From positions 186,001-250,000 of the forward strand of contig JBBRNL010000001.1 in assembly GCA_038230335.1 (NCBI GenBank): 64,000 nucleotides of DNA, written 5' to 3'. Shown piece by piece: positions 49,326-58,687 of this stretch (position 1 is its first letter; every line of letters starts with the position of its first letter). The position numbers were made by a program, and so were the translations under genes. The notes under the pieces are model-generated. The model saw only the letters and a list, made by a program, of their open reading frames with translations, was not told where the DNA came from and ran no database searches. The stretch is from JBBRDU01 sp038230335 (GTDB taxonomy: Bacteria > Verrucomicrobiota > Verrucomicrobiia > Chthoniobacterales > UBA10450).

Positions 49326-50171
49326 TTACTCGGATTTTTTGAGAAGCCGGTTGCGCGCCCGATCCAACTGCCGCCGCTCCGCGTCGGTCAGACTGCCAAT
49401 CCCGGACGTGGATATCTTGTCCAGGATTGGATCGATCGAGCTGTAGACGTCCTCCGGTTCAACCACGCGCCGCGCCGCGCTTTTCTGAACGATAAAGAGT
49501 TTTGGCTTGGGACGCGCGTAGTCGCGCAAGGCGTTAAGCCAGGCCAGTTCGGGACCGGCGCCGCGCAGTTCAATGAAAAGGAATGCGGTAGCGATGCTCG
49601 TCCAAACGACCGCCAGATCCGACCAGTCGTGCGCGGCCAGTAGTTGGAAAGTGGAAACCGCGGCCAAGACCACGACGACCCATTTTGCCATGATCCGAAG
49701 AAACATCTCCACCCGCGGATAGATTACGGCGAAGGCGACGAAAATTCCGAAGTGCAAAGCGGGCGAGCCAGAGAGACCGGAACGATACCAGAATCCGCAC
49801 AGAGTGAGCAGGAGGGTGGGCGCAAGGAGCAAGGCCAGGTAGAGCCAGATGTAACCGCGCCGGCCAATGAACCGCTCCACTTCGCGGCCGAACACAAAAA
49901 GCATGTACATTTCGATGGCAAACCACAAAAGACCCGAGGGAGCGTGCACGAATCCATAAGTAGCAAGGCGCCAGAATTGGCCACGGGCCAGAACCTCCGC
50001 GCTGTCGAATTGAAGCGACTCGAGCAAAGAGCCCGCCCCGAAGGCCACCAGCAGGCATGTTAGAACGGCGCAGGCGACATGAATGCCTACCAGCATGGTC
50101 GTGACATCGACGGGATACCGTCCCACCCAAGTGACGGGGCGATAATCATCGGAGGTGGTGACTCCGAACAT
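49326..50171 (-). CDS. Rhomboid-like membrane protein, probably inactive
   Basis: 281 residues with about six TM segments and a C-terminal soluble part (DPILDKISTSGIGSLTDAERRQ) like the DUF6576 tail of bacterial rhomboids. The WRLATYGFVHAPSG phrase fits the L1 loop (WR motif). Where active rhomboids have GxSG, this one reads GSPALHFG: the serine position is Pro. A His in AAHDWSD may match the TM6 His but lacks the usual Gly. So the fold is likely, proteolysis is not. ATG at 50171. Confidence 0.7.
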   Translation of the reverse strand: MFGVTTSDDYRPVTWVGRYPVDVTTMLVGIHVACAVLTCLLVAFGAGSLLESLQFDSAEVLARGQFWRLATYGFVHAPSGLLWFAIEMYMLFVFGREVERFIGRRGYIWLYLALLLAPTLLLTLCGFWYRSGLSGSPALHFGIFVAFAVIYPRVEMFLRIMAKWVVVVLAAVSTFQLLAAHDWSDLAVVWTSIATAFLFIELRGAGPELAWLNALRDYARPKPKLFIVQKSAARRVVEPEDVYSSIDPILDKISTSGIGSLTDAERRQLDRARNRLLKKSE

Positions 50172-50300
50172 GCCAGGAATAAACAGCTGCCGTTCTGAAC
50201 ACGCAAGCCAACTTCAGGACCGGCGAGAAAATTCGCTTGGAGAAGCGCCCGACTCGGCCAAAACTGTAACCCCCTTCGAACCTTCCGAGGGAACCAGGTA

Positions 50301-52112
50301 ATGAAAGATATCGCGCCCGCCATTAAACCGCCTGCCGGAATGGGGGACCACAAGCCGGAGAACCAGGCTGTGCTGGACTGGGTGGAGGAGGTGGCCAGCC
50401 TGGCTCATCCGGAAAACATTTTCTGGTGTGACGGTTCCGAAGCCGAGAACTCCTGGCTAATCGAGGAAGCGCGCCGTCAGAACATCCTGATCAAGTTGAA
50501 TGATCAGAAAGTGCCACGCTCCTATCTGCATCGTTCTAACCCGAACGACGTCGCGCGCGTGGAGCAGTTCACTTTTATCTGCACGCCCACCAAGGAGGAA
50601 GCCGGTCCGACCAATAATTGGTCCGACCCGGCCGAGACTTACACCAAGCTTCACGCGTTGCTCAAAGGCGCGATGCGCGGCCGGACTTTGTTCGTGGTTC
50701 CGTACATCATGGGCCCGCCGGCCTCGCCTTTGGCTAAGGTCGGGTTTGAGATCACTGATTCGATCTACGTCGTCCTCAGTATGCGCATCATGACACGCAT
50801 GGGGGAGGTGGCTGTCAAACGCCTCGGCCATGATCCCAAGGCGGAATGGAATCGCGGCGTGCACTCACTATTAGATGTGAATCCGGACCGCCGGTTCATC
50901 TGCCACTTCCCGCAGGACAACGCGATCATTTCGGTCGGTTCCGGCTACGGCGGCAATGTTTTGTTGAGCAAAAAATGTCTCGCTCTGCGGATCGGATCTT
51001 ATCTGGCCAACAAGCAAGGGTGGCTGGCCGAGCACATGTTGATCCTGGGCGTAGAATCGCCGGAAGGCCGCAAACATTACGTGGCCGCCGCTTTCCCGAG
51101 CGCTTGCGGCAAGACCAACTTCGCCATGCTCATCCCGCCGAAACATTTCGCGGGCTGGAAGATCACTACGGTGGGCGATGACATCGCATGGATGCAAATT
51201 CGCGACGGACGTCTCTACGCAGTCAATCCGGAGAATGGGTACTTCGGGGTGGTGCCGGGAACCAGTTACAAGTCGAACCCGAACGCGATGACGTCGATTG
51301 AGCACGACACGCTCTATACCAACGTGGCCCTAACGGATGAGGGCGATGTTTGGTGGGAAGGGAAAGATGGTCCGCCGCCGGCCCATGCGATTGACTGGCG
51401 CGGCCAGGACTGGAAGCCCGGTTCTCTGGAAAAAGCGGCGCATGCAAACAGTCGTTTTGCCACGCCCATGCGCAATAATCCAGTGCTCGATCCGAACGTG
51501 GAGAAGGGCGAAGGCGTCCCGATTAGCGCGATCATTTTTGGAGGACGGCGCAGCGACACCATGCCGCTCGTCTTACAGGCTTTGGACTGGGAGCACGGTG
51601 TTTATCTCGGAGCGACCATGGCTTCGGAAACCACCGCCGCTGCCACGGGAGCGGTCGGCCAGGTGCGGCGCGATCCCATGGCCATGCTGCCGTTCTGCGG
51701 ATACAACATTGGCGATTATTTCCGGCATTGGATAAAAACGGGCAAACGACTGAGCAATGCGCCGCTCATTTTTCACGTGAATTGGTTCCGCAAAGGGGAG
51801 GGCGGAAAATTTCTCTGGCCCGGCTTCGGCGATAACATGCGCGTGTTGAAGTGGATCATCGAGCGGTGCGAAGGACGTGATGCCGCGGTGAAATCGCCCA
51901 TCGGCCTGTTGCCACATCCGAACGATCTCGACCTCGCCGGGTCCGATCTTCCGCACAAGGCGATCGTGGAACTGCTCGGCGTCGATCATGAGGAATGGCA
52001 GAAAGAGTTGGTCGCGCACGAGAAGTTTTTTGAATCACTCGGAGGCGTGGTGCCGGCGGAATTATTGGAGCAGCGCGAAAAGCTGGCCGAACGTTTCCAG
52101 GCGATAAGTTAA
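50301..52112 (+). CDS. pckG: Phosphoenolpyruvate carboxykinase (GTP)
   Basis: 603 residues; interconverts oxaloacetate and PEP with GTP, the entry of gluconeogenesis. Seen: the PEPCK-specific P-loop FPSACGKTNFAML (about 263-275), the metal-binding GDDIAWM (about 292-298), FGGRRSDTMPLV (about 415-426) and nucleotide-binding FHVNWFRK (about 490-497). Length and motifs are of the GTP form rather than the ATP form. ATG at 50301; divergent from the rhomboid-like gene and followed by the large uvrA. Confidence 0.96.
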   Translation: MKDIAPAIKPPAGMGDHKPENQAVLDWVEEVASLAHPENIFWCDGSEAENSWLIEEARRQNILIKLNDQKVPRSYLHRSNPNDVARVEQFTFICTPTKEEAGPTNNWSDPAETYTKLHALLKGAMRGRTLFVVPYIMGPPASPLAKVGFEITDSIYVVLSMRIMTRMGEVAVKRLGHDPKAEWNRGVHSLLDVNPDRRFICHFPQDNAIISVGSGYGGNVLLSKKCLALRIGSYLANKQGWLAEHMLILGVESPEGRKHYVAAAFPSACGKTNFAMLIPPKHFAGWKITTVGDDIAWMQIRDGRLYAVNPENGYFGVVPGTSYKSNPNAMTSIEHDTLYTNVALTDEGDVWWEGKDGPPPAHAIDWRGQDWKPGSLEKAAHANSRFATPMRNNPVLDPNVEKGEGVPISAIIFGGRRSDTMPLVLQALDWEHGVYLGATMASETTAAATGAVGQVRRDPMAMLPFCGYNIGDYFRHWIKTGKRLSNAPLIFHVNWFRKGEGGKFLWPGFGDNMRVLKWIIERCEGRDAAVKSPIGLLPHPNDLDLAGSDLPHKAIVELLGVDHEEWQKELVAHEKFFESLGGVVPAELLEQREKLAERFQAIS

Positions 52113-52214
52113 GCGTTTGTAGGGCAAGCGCACCGCTGGCCATTCCGTCCTGTTCTTTCCTTCAAAAACCCGCACAAAATTTGCGAAGGGACCCCGCAGC
52201 TCCGATACTCTCCA

Positions 52215-55200
52215 GTGGGTTCAAAGGTTGTCGAAAAAGAATACGTTACTGCGTCCGCCGCTTCGGATTGCATTGAGATTCGCGGGGCTCGCCAAAACAA
52301 CCTCAAAGGAATCGATGTCGATTTGCCTCTCGGGCAATTGACGGTCATCACGGGGCCGAGCGGCAGCGGCAAATCGAGCCTCGCCTTTGACACGATCTAC
52401 GCCGAAGGCCAGCGCCGCTACGTCGAAACCTTCAGCCCCTATATGCGGCAATTTCTCGATCGCATGGATAAACCGCGCGTCGATGAGATCCGCGGTATCC
52501 CACCGGCCATCGCCATCGAGCAGGCCAATCCGGTCAAAAGCTCCCGGTCGACCGTCGGCACGATGACCGAGATCAACGATTATCTGAAACTGCTCTGGGC
52601 CCGCATCGCTCGCGCTTTCTGTCCGGGTTGCGGCCGCGAGATCAAACCGGAGACCGCGACATCCATCGTGGATGAAGTGATGAGCGCGTGCGCCGGGAAA
52701 AATATTCTGCTCACATTCTGGGTTTCGGTTCCGGCCAAAACCGAGCCGTGCGATTTCTTCGGCTTCCTCCAGCAACAGGGTTATCTCCGCGTCTGGATCG
52801 ATCAAAAAATTGTGCGGGTCGACAGCGACGAAAATGTAAAACGACTGGGCGCGCGTGTGCAGGTCGTCCAGGACCGAATTCTGATCAACGAGGAGAACCG
52901 CTCCCGTCTGACCGAAGCGATTGAGATTGCCCTGCGTTTCGGTAAGGACCGCATCAACGTAGTCACGTTGCCGCTGGAAAATTCGAAAGCCAAAAATCAA
53001 AAATCATCCATCCAAGAGCTGCCGTTTTCCACGGGGTGGCATTGCGCGCATTGCGATCTCGATATCCGGCCACCCAGTCCGGGGCTGTTCTCTTTTAATA
53101 ATCCACTTGGAGCCTGTCCGGCTTGCCGCGGATTTGGACGGACCATCGCGATCGATTTGGACAAGGCCATTCCGGACCACAGCCTCAGCATCGCGCAGGG
53201 CGCCGTGCGCGTTTTTCGCGGCCAGGAATTTGGCGAATCGCAAAAAGATCTTCTGCGAGCCTGTGCGCGCGAAGAGGTAGACATCAATCTTCCTTTCGAG
53301 GAACTGCCCCAGGCCGATCGGGATTTCGTCATCAAAGGCGAAAAAGGCGAAGGCGAGGCCGACGACGAATATGATGACGACACGCGCTGGTACGGAGTGC
53401 GTGGATTTTTCCGGTGGCTCGAGAGCAATACCTACAAAATGCATGTGCGCGTGTTGCTCAGCCGGTATCGCGCATATACCACTTGCCCCAATTGTCACGG
53501 CGGCCGTTTTCAACCGGAGACGCTCAATTATCAAATTGTAGCGGCGGTCTATGACGGCCGAAGCAAAAACAACGGCGGTTACAGACCACCGCTACAGCTG
53601 ACACTTCCACAGTTCGATGCCCTCTCGATTTCACAAGCGCGTGATGTCCTGAACTCGATTGACGTGCGCGCGGTCGACTCGACTGCCGAGATGCTGCGCA
53701 AGGAAATTTGCGCGCGCTTGAATTACCTTTGCGAAGTTGGACTGAGCTATCTCACGCTCGATCGTTCCACGCGCACACTGAGCGGCGGCGAAGTGCAACG
53801 CGTCAACCTGACCACCTGTCTCGGGGCGTCCCTTGTGAGCACCCTGTTCGTCATGGACGAACCGAGCGTCGGACTGCATCCGCGCGATGTCGGGCACTTG
53901 ATCCGCGTCATGCACAACCTGCGCGACAAGGGCAATACTCTCCTCGTCGTAGAGCACGAGGAAGCCATCATCCGCAGCGCCGATAATCTGCTCGATATCG
54001 GCCCGGGCCGCGGCGAGCGCGGCGGCGAACTGGTTTTCAGCGGAGGGTTGAACAAGTTGTTAGGTGAATCGGACTCACTGACCGCTGACTATCTGAGCGG
54101 TCGCAAATCGATTCCGATGCCAAAGTCGCGCCGCAAATCGACTTCCTTCATCAAGATCACCGGCGCGCGCGAGCACAATCTGAAGAAGGTGGACGTAGAA
54201 ATACCACTCGGCGTTTTTACCTGCGTCACCGGTGTCTCCGGATCGGGCAAGTCGACTCTCATCCACGACGTGCTTTATCGAAATCTCATGCGGGCCAAAG
54301 GGCGGACCTCCGACCAGGAACCGGGCGCATGCAAATCCGTCACGGGCGCGCATCGCGTGGGGGAAGTGGTGATGGTCGATCAATCGGCCCTCGCCCGCAC
54401 GCCGCGCTCCACGCCCATCCTTTACCTCGGACTTTACGATCGCGTGCGCGAATTGTTTGCGGGGCTGCCCGAATCCATGTCGCAAGGTCTCACGCCCAGC
54501 GCCTTCTCCTTTAACTCGGGGAGCGGACGTTGCGAGCGTTGTTCCGGCACAGGCTTCGAGAAAATCGAGATGCAATTCTTGAGCGATCTTTATGTGCGCT
54601 GCGCCGAGTGCGAAGGCCGGCGCTTTCAGCCTCACGTCTTGCGCGTGCAATTGCATGGCAAATCCATCCATGACGTGCTCGACCTCACCGTCACCGAAGC
54701 GATTCAGTTCTTCATGCAGATCGGTGAAGAGAAGGCGCTGGCTAACCCGCTCGACGTACTCGAGGAGGCGGGCCTCGGCTATCTCCGCCTGGGCCAGCCG
54801 CTCAACACGCTCTCCGGTGGAGAATCGCAGCGCCTCAAATTAGTCAGGCATCTGAGCGAAGCATCATCGGAGAAATCCAACGGCGAATCGGAAACCGCGC
54901 GCAGCCTCTTCATCTTCGACGAGCCCACCACCGGCCTGCACTTCGATGATGTCGCGACTCTCATCCAATTATTCCAGCGACTGGTCGAGCACGGGCATTC
55001 CATTCTCGTCATCGAGCATAACCTTGAAGTCATTAAGTGCGCCGATTGGGTGATAGACCTTGGGCCTGAGGCCGGTGCCGACGGGGGGGGAATTGTAGCC
55101 GCTGGAACCCCCGAACAAATCGCCAAATGCAAAGAATCGCACACCGGAAGTTTTCTACGCGCCTTTCTGGGCGGAACGCGCGCCACGCCGAAAGCGAGAC

Positions 55201-57932
55201 AGTCGGCGACCTACCGCACGGACGACGAAGAGGAAGCAACGGCATTACGCGCCGCCGAATATCCGTCCGACGAAGGAATCGCGCTCTCCCGCACGGCCCC
55301 GGCCATCGCCGTCTATGGCGCGCGCGAGCACAATCTAAAAAACATCTCGGTAAAAATCCCGCGCGACAAAATGGTCGTGATTACGGGTTTGAGCGGTTCG
55401 GGCAAATCAACTCTCGCGTTCGATATTCTGTTTGCCGAAGGGCAGCGCCGTTTCCTCGACAGCATGTCGCCCTATGCCCGCCAGTTTGTCGAGCAGTTGG
55501 AGAAACCCGACGTCGACCTGGTCGAAGGATTGCCGGCCACGGTCGCGATCGAGCAACGTGTCACGCGCGGCGGCGGAAAATCCACCGTCGCCACCGTGAC
55601 GGAAATTTATCATTTCCTCCGACTTCTCTTCGCCAAGACTGGCACGCAGTTCTGTCCGGATTGTGATTTGCCGGTGGAAAAGCAAAGTCTGGCCGCCATT
55701 GTCCGGCAAGTGGAAGCGGCCGCCCGGCGTGGCCCGCTCAAGGTCCTTGCTCCACTGGTCAAGGCGCGGAAAGGTTTTCACACCGACGTCGCTCGTTGGG
55801 CGGAACGCCAGGGATTCGACACACTGTATGTCGATGGCGTGCTCTTGCCGGTCGAACACTTTCGCAAACTGGAGCGCTTCAAGGAACACACCATCGATGT
55901 GGTTGTCGGTGTGATTGACGCCCGACGCATCCTGAAAGCGCGCAATCTGACGCAACGCGCGATCGACATCGGCCGCGGCACCGCTCATTTGCTCGATTCG
56001 AAAAATCGACTCACCGTCATGAGCACGGAGATGAGTTGTCCCGGGTGCGGACGCGCTTTCGAAGAACTCGATCCACGGCTTTTTTCCTTTAACTCGCCGC
56101 ACGGCGCCTGCGAGGAGTGCGGCGGCTTCGGTGAGATTTGGAATCGCACATTGCAAACAGGCAAGACCGATACCGGCGAATCCGTCCTGGAGAACGAGCT
56201 CGCCGCCGAACGCGAATCCGAATCCATCGACGAAGGCGAAGCGCATGAATGTCCGAGCTGTCATGGGTCGCGCTTGAACGCGGTCGCCCGGCACGTGCGC
56301 GTGCAGGGTTTCACGATCGATCACTTCACTTCGCTGGCCGCGAGCGAAGCGCGCTACGCAATCGTTAAACTGCGCTTTCGCGGAACGCAGAAGACGATCG
56401 CGGCTGAATTGCTGCCCGAAATAGACCAGCGCCTGCACTTCATGGACAACGTGGGTCTGGGTTATCTGGCTTTGGGTCGCTCGGCAAAGACTCTCAGTGG
56501 CGGTGAATCGCAGCGCATCCGTCTGGCTGCGCAGCTCGGGTCAAATCTTCGCGGAGTGCTTTACGTTCTGGACGAACCCACCATTGGATTGCATCCGCGC
56601 GATAATCTTCGGTTGCTCGACACGCTCGCGGCTCTGCGGAAAAAAGGAAATTCACTCGTCATTGTCGAGCACGATGAGGAAACGATGCGCCGGGCCGATC
56701 ACATCATCGATCTCGGTCCGCGCGCCGGGCTGCATGGTGGTGAGGTCGTCGCGCAGGGGACACTGCAGGAGATCGCGCGTTCCGAGGTTTCCGAGACCGG
56801 CCGTTGCCTGAAGTTTCCCATTTCGCATCCCATCCGGAAGTCGCGTCGCTCGTTAAGTTCGGTTGAAAACTGGCTCGAGATTTACGGGGCGCGCGCCAAT
56901 AATTTGAAAAACGTCGACGTGCGTTTTCCGATCGGGCGGTTGTCCGTCATTACGGGAATTTCCGGGTCGGGAAAATCAACGCTCATGCATGAGGTGCTCT
57001 GGCCAGCCGTGCGCGATGCGCTGACCGAGAAAAAGCAGGAGCGCGAAAACCAGCTGTTCAAATCTGTCAGCGGGATGTCCAAGATTGAAGCGGCCTACGA
57101 AGTCGATCAGTCGCCCATCGGAAAAACTTCGCGCTCCACGCCGGCCACTTACATTAAAGTGTTCGACGAAATCCGGAATCTTTACGCGCAACTCCCCGTT
57201 TCGCGTGTGCGCGGCTACACCTCAAGCCGGTTCTCGTTCAATGCCGAAGGCGGCCGCTGCGAAACGTGCAAGGGTCAGGGAGCGATCAAACTCGAGATGA
57301 GTTTTCTGCCGAGCAGCCTCGTCCCGTGCCAAGATTGCAGAGGGAAACGTTACAACCCGCAGACGCTCGAAGTTTTGTACAACGAAAAGTCGATCGGCGA
57401 CGTCATGGAGATGACCATTGAAGAAGCAGCCGGGTTTTTCTCCGCTCATCCGAAGGTGGGGCGTCCCCTGTCGTTGCTCGTCGATACTGGGCTCGGTTAT
57501 CTCAAACTGGGACAGCCCAGTCCGACCTTGAGCGGCGGCGAAGCGCAACGGCTCAAACTGACGACCCAATTGAAACGCGGGATTGGCCGGGCTCAGAACG
57601 AGCGGATCCGCAAGATGCGCAAGCCCGGTTCCACTTTGTATCTTCTGGAGGAGCCCACCATCGGTCTCCACATGGCCGACATCGAATTGTTGCTCAACGT
57701 TATTCACGCCCTGGTCGACGAAGGCAACACGGTCGTGGTGATCGAGCACAACCTGAGTGTCATCGCCGAGGCCGACTATGTCGTGGATATCGGGCCGGAA
57801 GCCGGCGCCGACGGCGGGCAGATCGTGGCCGTGGGCACACCGGAAGAAGTCGCGCAAAATCGACTGAGCCGGACGGCGCCGTTCTTACGCGAGGTGCTTA
57901 CGCCGACGCAAGAAAACGAGTTCCAATCGTAA
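52215..57932 (+). CDS. uvrA: Double-length UvrA (two UvrA units fused)
   Basis: 1905 residues, twice a normal UvrA. Four Walker A motifs: GPSGSGKSS (about 48-56), GVSGSGKST (about 674-682), GLSGSGKST (about 1057-1065) and GISGSGKST (about 1581-1589), with four matching signatures (LSGGEVQRV, LSGGESQRLK, LSGGESQRIR, LSGGEAQRL) and zinc-finger Cys pairs in each unit (CPNCHGGRF, CERCSGTGF, CPSCHGSRL, CETCKGQGA). So the chain mimics a UvrA dimer. Known in Chlamydiae and other PVC bacteria. GTG start at 52215. A 20-residue palindrome-encoded insert lies at about 441-461. A normal uvrA is also present (28299). Confidence 0.95.
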   Translation: MGSKVVEKEYVTASAASDCIEIRGARQNNLKGIDVDLPLGQLTVITGPSGSGKSSLAFDTIYAEGQRRYVETFSPYMRQFLDRMDKPRVDEIRGIPPAIAIEQANPVKSSRSTVGTMTEINDYLKLLWARIARAFCPGCGREIKPETATSIVDEVMSACAGKNILLTFWVSVPAKTEPCDFFGFLQQQGYLRVWIDQKIVRVDSDENVKRLGARVQVVQDRILINEENRSRLTEAIEIALRFGKDRINVVTLPLENSKAKNQKSSIQELPFSTGWHCAHCDLDIRPPSPGLFSFNNPLGACPACRGFGRTIAIDLDKAIPDHSLSIAQGAVRVFRGQEFGESQKDLLRACAREEVDINLPFEELPQADRDFVIKGEKGEGEADDEYDDDTRWYGVRGFFRWLESNTYKMHVRVLLSRYRAYTTCPNCHGGRFQPETLNYQIVAAVYDGRSKNNGGYRPPLQLTLPQFDALSISQARDVLNSIDVRAVDSTAEMLRKEICARLNYLCEVGLSYLTLDRSTRTLSGGEVQRVNLTTCLGASLVSTLFVMDEPSVGLHPRDVGHLIRVMHNLRDKGNTLLVVEHEEAIIRSADNLLDIGPGRGERGGELVFSGGLNKLLGESDSLTADYLSGRKSIPMPKSRRKSTSFIKITGAREHNLKKVDVEIPLGVFTCVTGVSGSGKSTLIHDVLYRNLMRAKGRTSDQEPGACKSVTGAHRVGEVVMVDQSALARTPRSTPILYLGLYDRVRELFAGLPESMSQGLTPSAFSFNSGSGRCERCSGTGFEKIEMQFLSDLYVRCAECEGRRFQPHVLRVQLHGKSIHDVLDLTVTEAIQFFMQIGEEKALANPLDVLEEAGLGYLRLGQPLNTLSGGESQRLKLVRHLSEASSEKSNGESETARSLFIFDEPTTGLHFDDVATLIQLFQRLVEHGHSILVIEHNLEVIKCADWVIDLGPEAGADGGGIVAAGTPEQIAKCKESHTGSFLRAFLGGTRATPKARQSATYRTDDEEEATALRAAEYPSDEGIALSRTAPAIAVYGAREHNLKNISVKIPRDKMVVITGLSGSGKSTLAFDILFAEGQRRFLDSMSPYARQFVEQLEKPDVDLVEGLPATVAIEQRVTRGGGKSTVATVTEIYHFLRLLFAKTGTQFCPDCDLPVEKQSLAAIVRQVEAAARRGPLKVLAPLVKARKGFHTDVARWAERQGFDTLYVDGVLLPVEHFRKLERFKEHTIDVVVGVIDARRILKARNLTQRAIDIGRGTAHLLDSKNRLTVMSTEMSCPGCGRAFEELDPRLFSFNSPHGACEECGGFGEIWNRTLQTGKTDTGESVLENELAAERESESIDEGEAHECPSCHGSRLNAVARHVRVQGFTIDHFTSLAASEARYAIVKLRFRGTQKTIAAELLPEIDQRLHFMDNVGLGYLALGRSAKTLSGGESQRIRLAAQLGSNLRGVLYVLDEPTIGLHPRDNLRLLDTLAALRKKGNSLVIVEHDEETMRRADHIIDLGPRAGLHGGEVVAQGTLQEIARSEVSETGRCLKFPISHPIRKSRRSLSSVENWLEIYGARANNLKNVDVRFPIGRLSVITGISGSGKSTLMHEVLWPAVRDALTEKKQERENQLFKSVSGMSKIEAAYEVDQSPIGKTSRSTPATYIKVFDEIRNLYAQLPVSRVRGYTSSRFSFNAEGGRCETCKGQGAIKLEMSFLPSSLVPCQDCRGKRYNPQTLEVLYNEKSIGDVMEMTIEEAAGFFSAHPKVGRPLSLLVDTGLGYLKLGQPSPTLSGGEAQRLKLTTQLKRGIGRAQNERIRKMRKPGSTLYLLEEPTIGLHMADIELLLNVIHALVDEGNTVVVIEHNLSVIAEADYVVDIGPEAGADGGQIVAVGTPEEVAQNRLSRTAPFLREVLTPTQENEFQS
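53537..53596. repeat. 60-bp palindromic element inside uvrA, in frame
   Basis: TGTAGCGGCGGTCTATGAC at the left and its inverse (20 of 24 arm positions pair) at the right flank the loop AAGCAAAAACAA. The left arm is nearly identical, on the reverse strand, to the intergenic repeat at 62110-62132. At exactly 60 nt it adds 20 codons (about AVYDGRSKNNGGYRPPLQ) at the edge of a UvrA zinc-finger region without shifting the frame. Confidence 0.75.
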
Positions 57933-57958
57933 TGCCGCGAAATTATTTGATCGGACGA

Positions 57959-58435
57959 TCAAGTTTTGGACAAGGCCCGTCGTGCCGCCAGAGAGATAGG
58001 AAGTCCGATCAGGAACATGTGCACGAGTAAACCGGTAGCCAGCACGAGAGGCGGGAATGTCACTTTGCGAGGAAAGGCGGACAAAGGGAGAACGACAAGG
58101 TTCATCACCGCAAAGATGAGGAGGCCATAAAGAACACCCGAGATGACTGCCTGACGGATCAGGAAATGGACCCGCCGGCTCGCTACGTAAAAGATGGCGG
58201 CAGCTGACAAAGCGATGAAGAAGTGAAGGAAAAGGCCGAGGGCCGCCGTGGGCAGACCCCCTTTAAAGGCCTCAGCGCCGAGTAGGCCACTGGCCACCGA
58301 TTGGAGAACGCGCCGGGCGGGAAGACCGCGAAAGCCAGAAAACACGATGGCGTAAGTGATGTCGCACGCGCCCGCGATGGAGCCACCGACAAGAATCGCA
58401 AAAATAGAAGAGTTACGGCGCACCCCCGATTCCAT
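57959..58435 (-). CDS. Hypothetical four-TM membrane protein
   Basis: 158 residues from the ATG at 58435 (a TTG at 58447 would add four). Four hydrophobic segments: SIFAILVGGSIAGACDITYA, TAALGLFLHFFIALSAAAIF, ISGVLYGLLIFAVMNLVVL and LATGLLVHMFLIGLPISLAA. Phrase RRVLQSVASGLLGAEAFKGG recurs in a widespread but uncharacterised bacterial membrane family. Convergent with uvrA. Function unknown. Confidence 0.75.
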   Translation of the reverse strand: MESGVRRNSSIFAILVGGSIAGACDITYAIVFSGFRGLPARRVLQSVASGLLGAEAFKGGLPTAALGLFLHFFIALSAAAIFYVASRRVHFLIRQAVISGVLYGLLIFAVMNLVVLPLSAFPRKVTFPPLVLATGLLVHMFLIGLPISLAARRALSKT

Positions 58436-58548
58436 AGCAGATTTCAAAAACCATGAACCAACTTTCGTTTGGGGTAGCCGTTAGCTACAGGAACCGGTTT
58501 GGCGAGCAACTTCATCAACGCGTTCACGAACTGCGGCCAGAACGGGAG

Positions 58549-58583
58549 CTAAAATCTGTCAGGCCACCGATCGATTACGAGCA
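58549..58583. repeat. Dispersed repeat, copy A
   Basis: CTAAAATCTGTCA followed 20 nt after AAAATC by TCGATTACGAGCA. The same two blocks at the same spacing occur at 62169. The 250-nt gap around it (58436-58687) holds no other feature I can support. Confidence 0.55.
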
Positions 58584-58687
58584 GGGGTAAATTTTGGCGA
58601 ACACGAGGAGAATAGGAATAAGAAATAGGGGAGGAGGGTGCGTTTGTATTGCCGGGTTCGCCCGCATCGCTAACAATCGGAGCTGCC

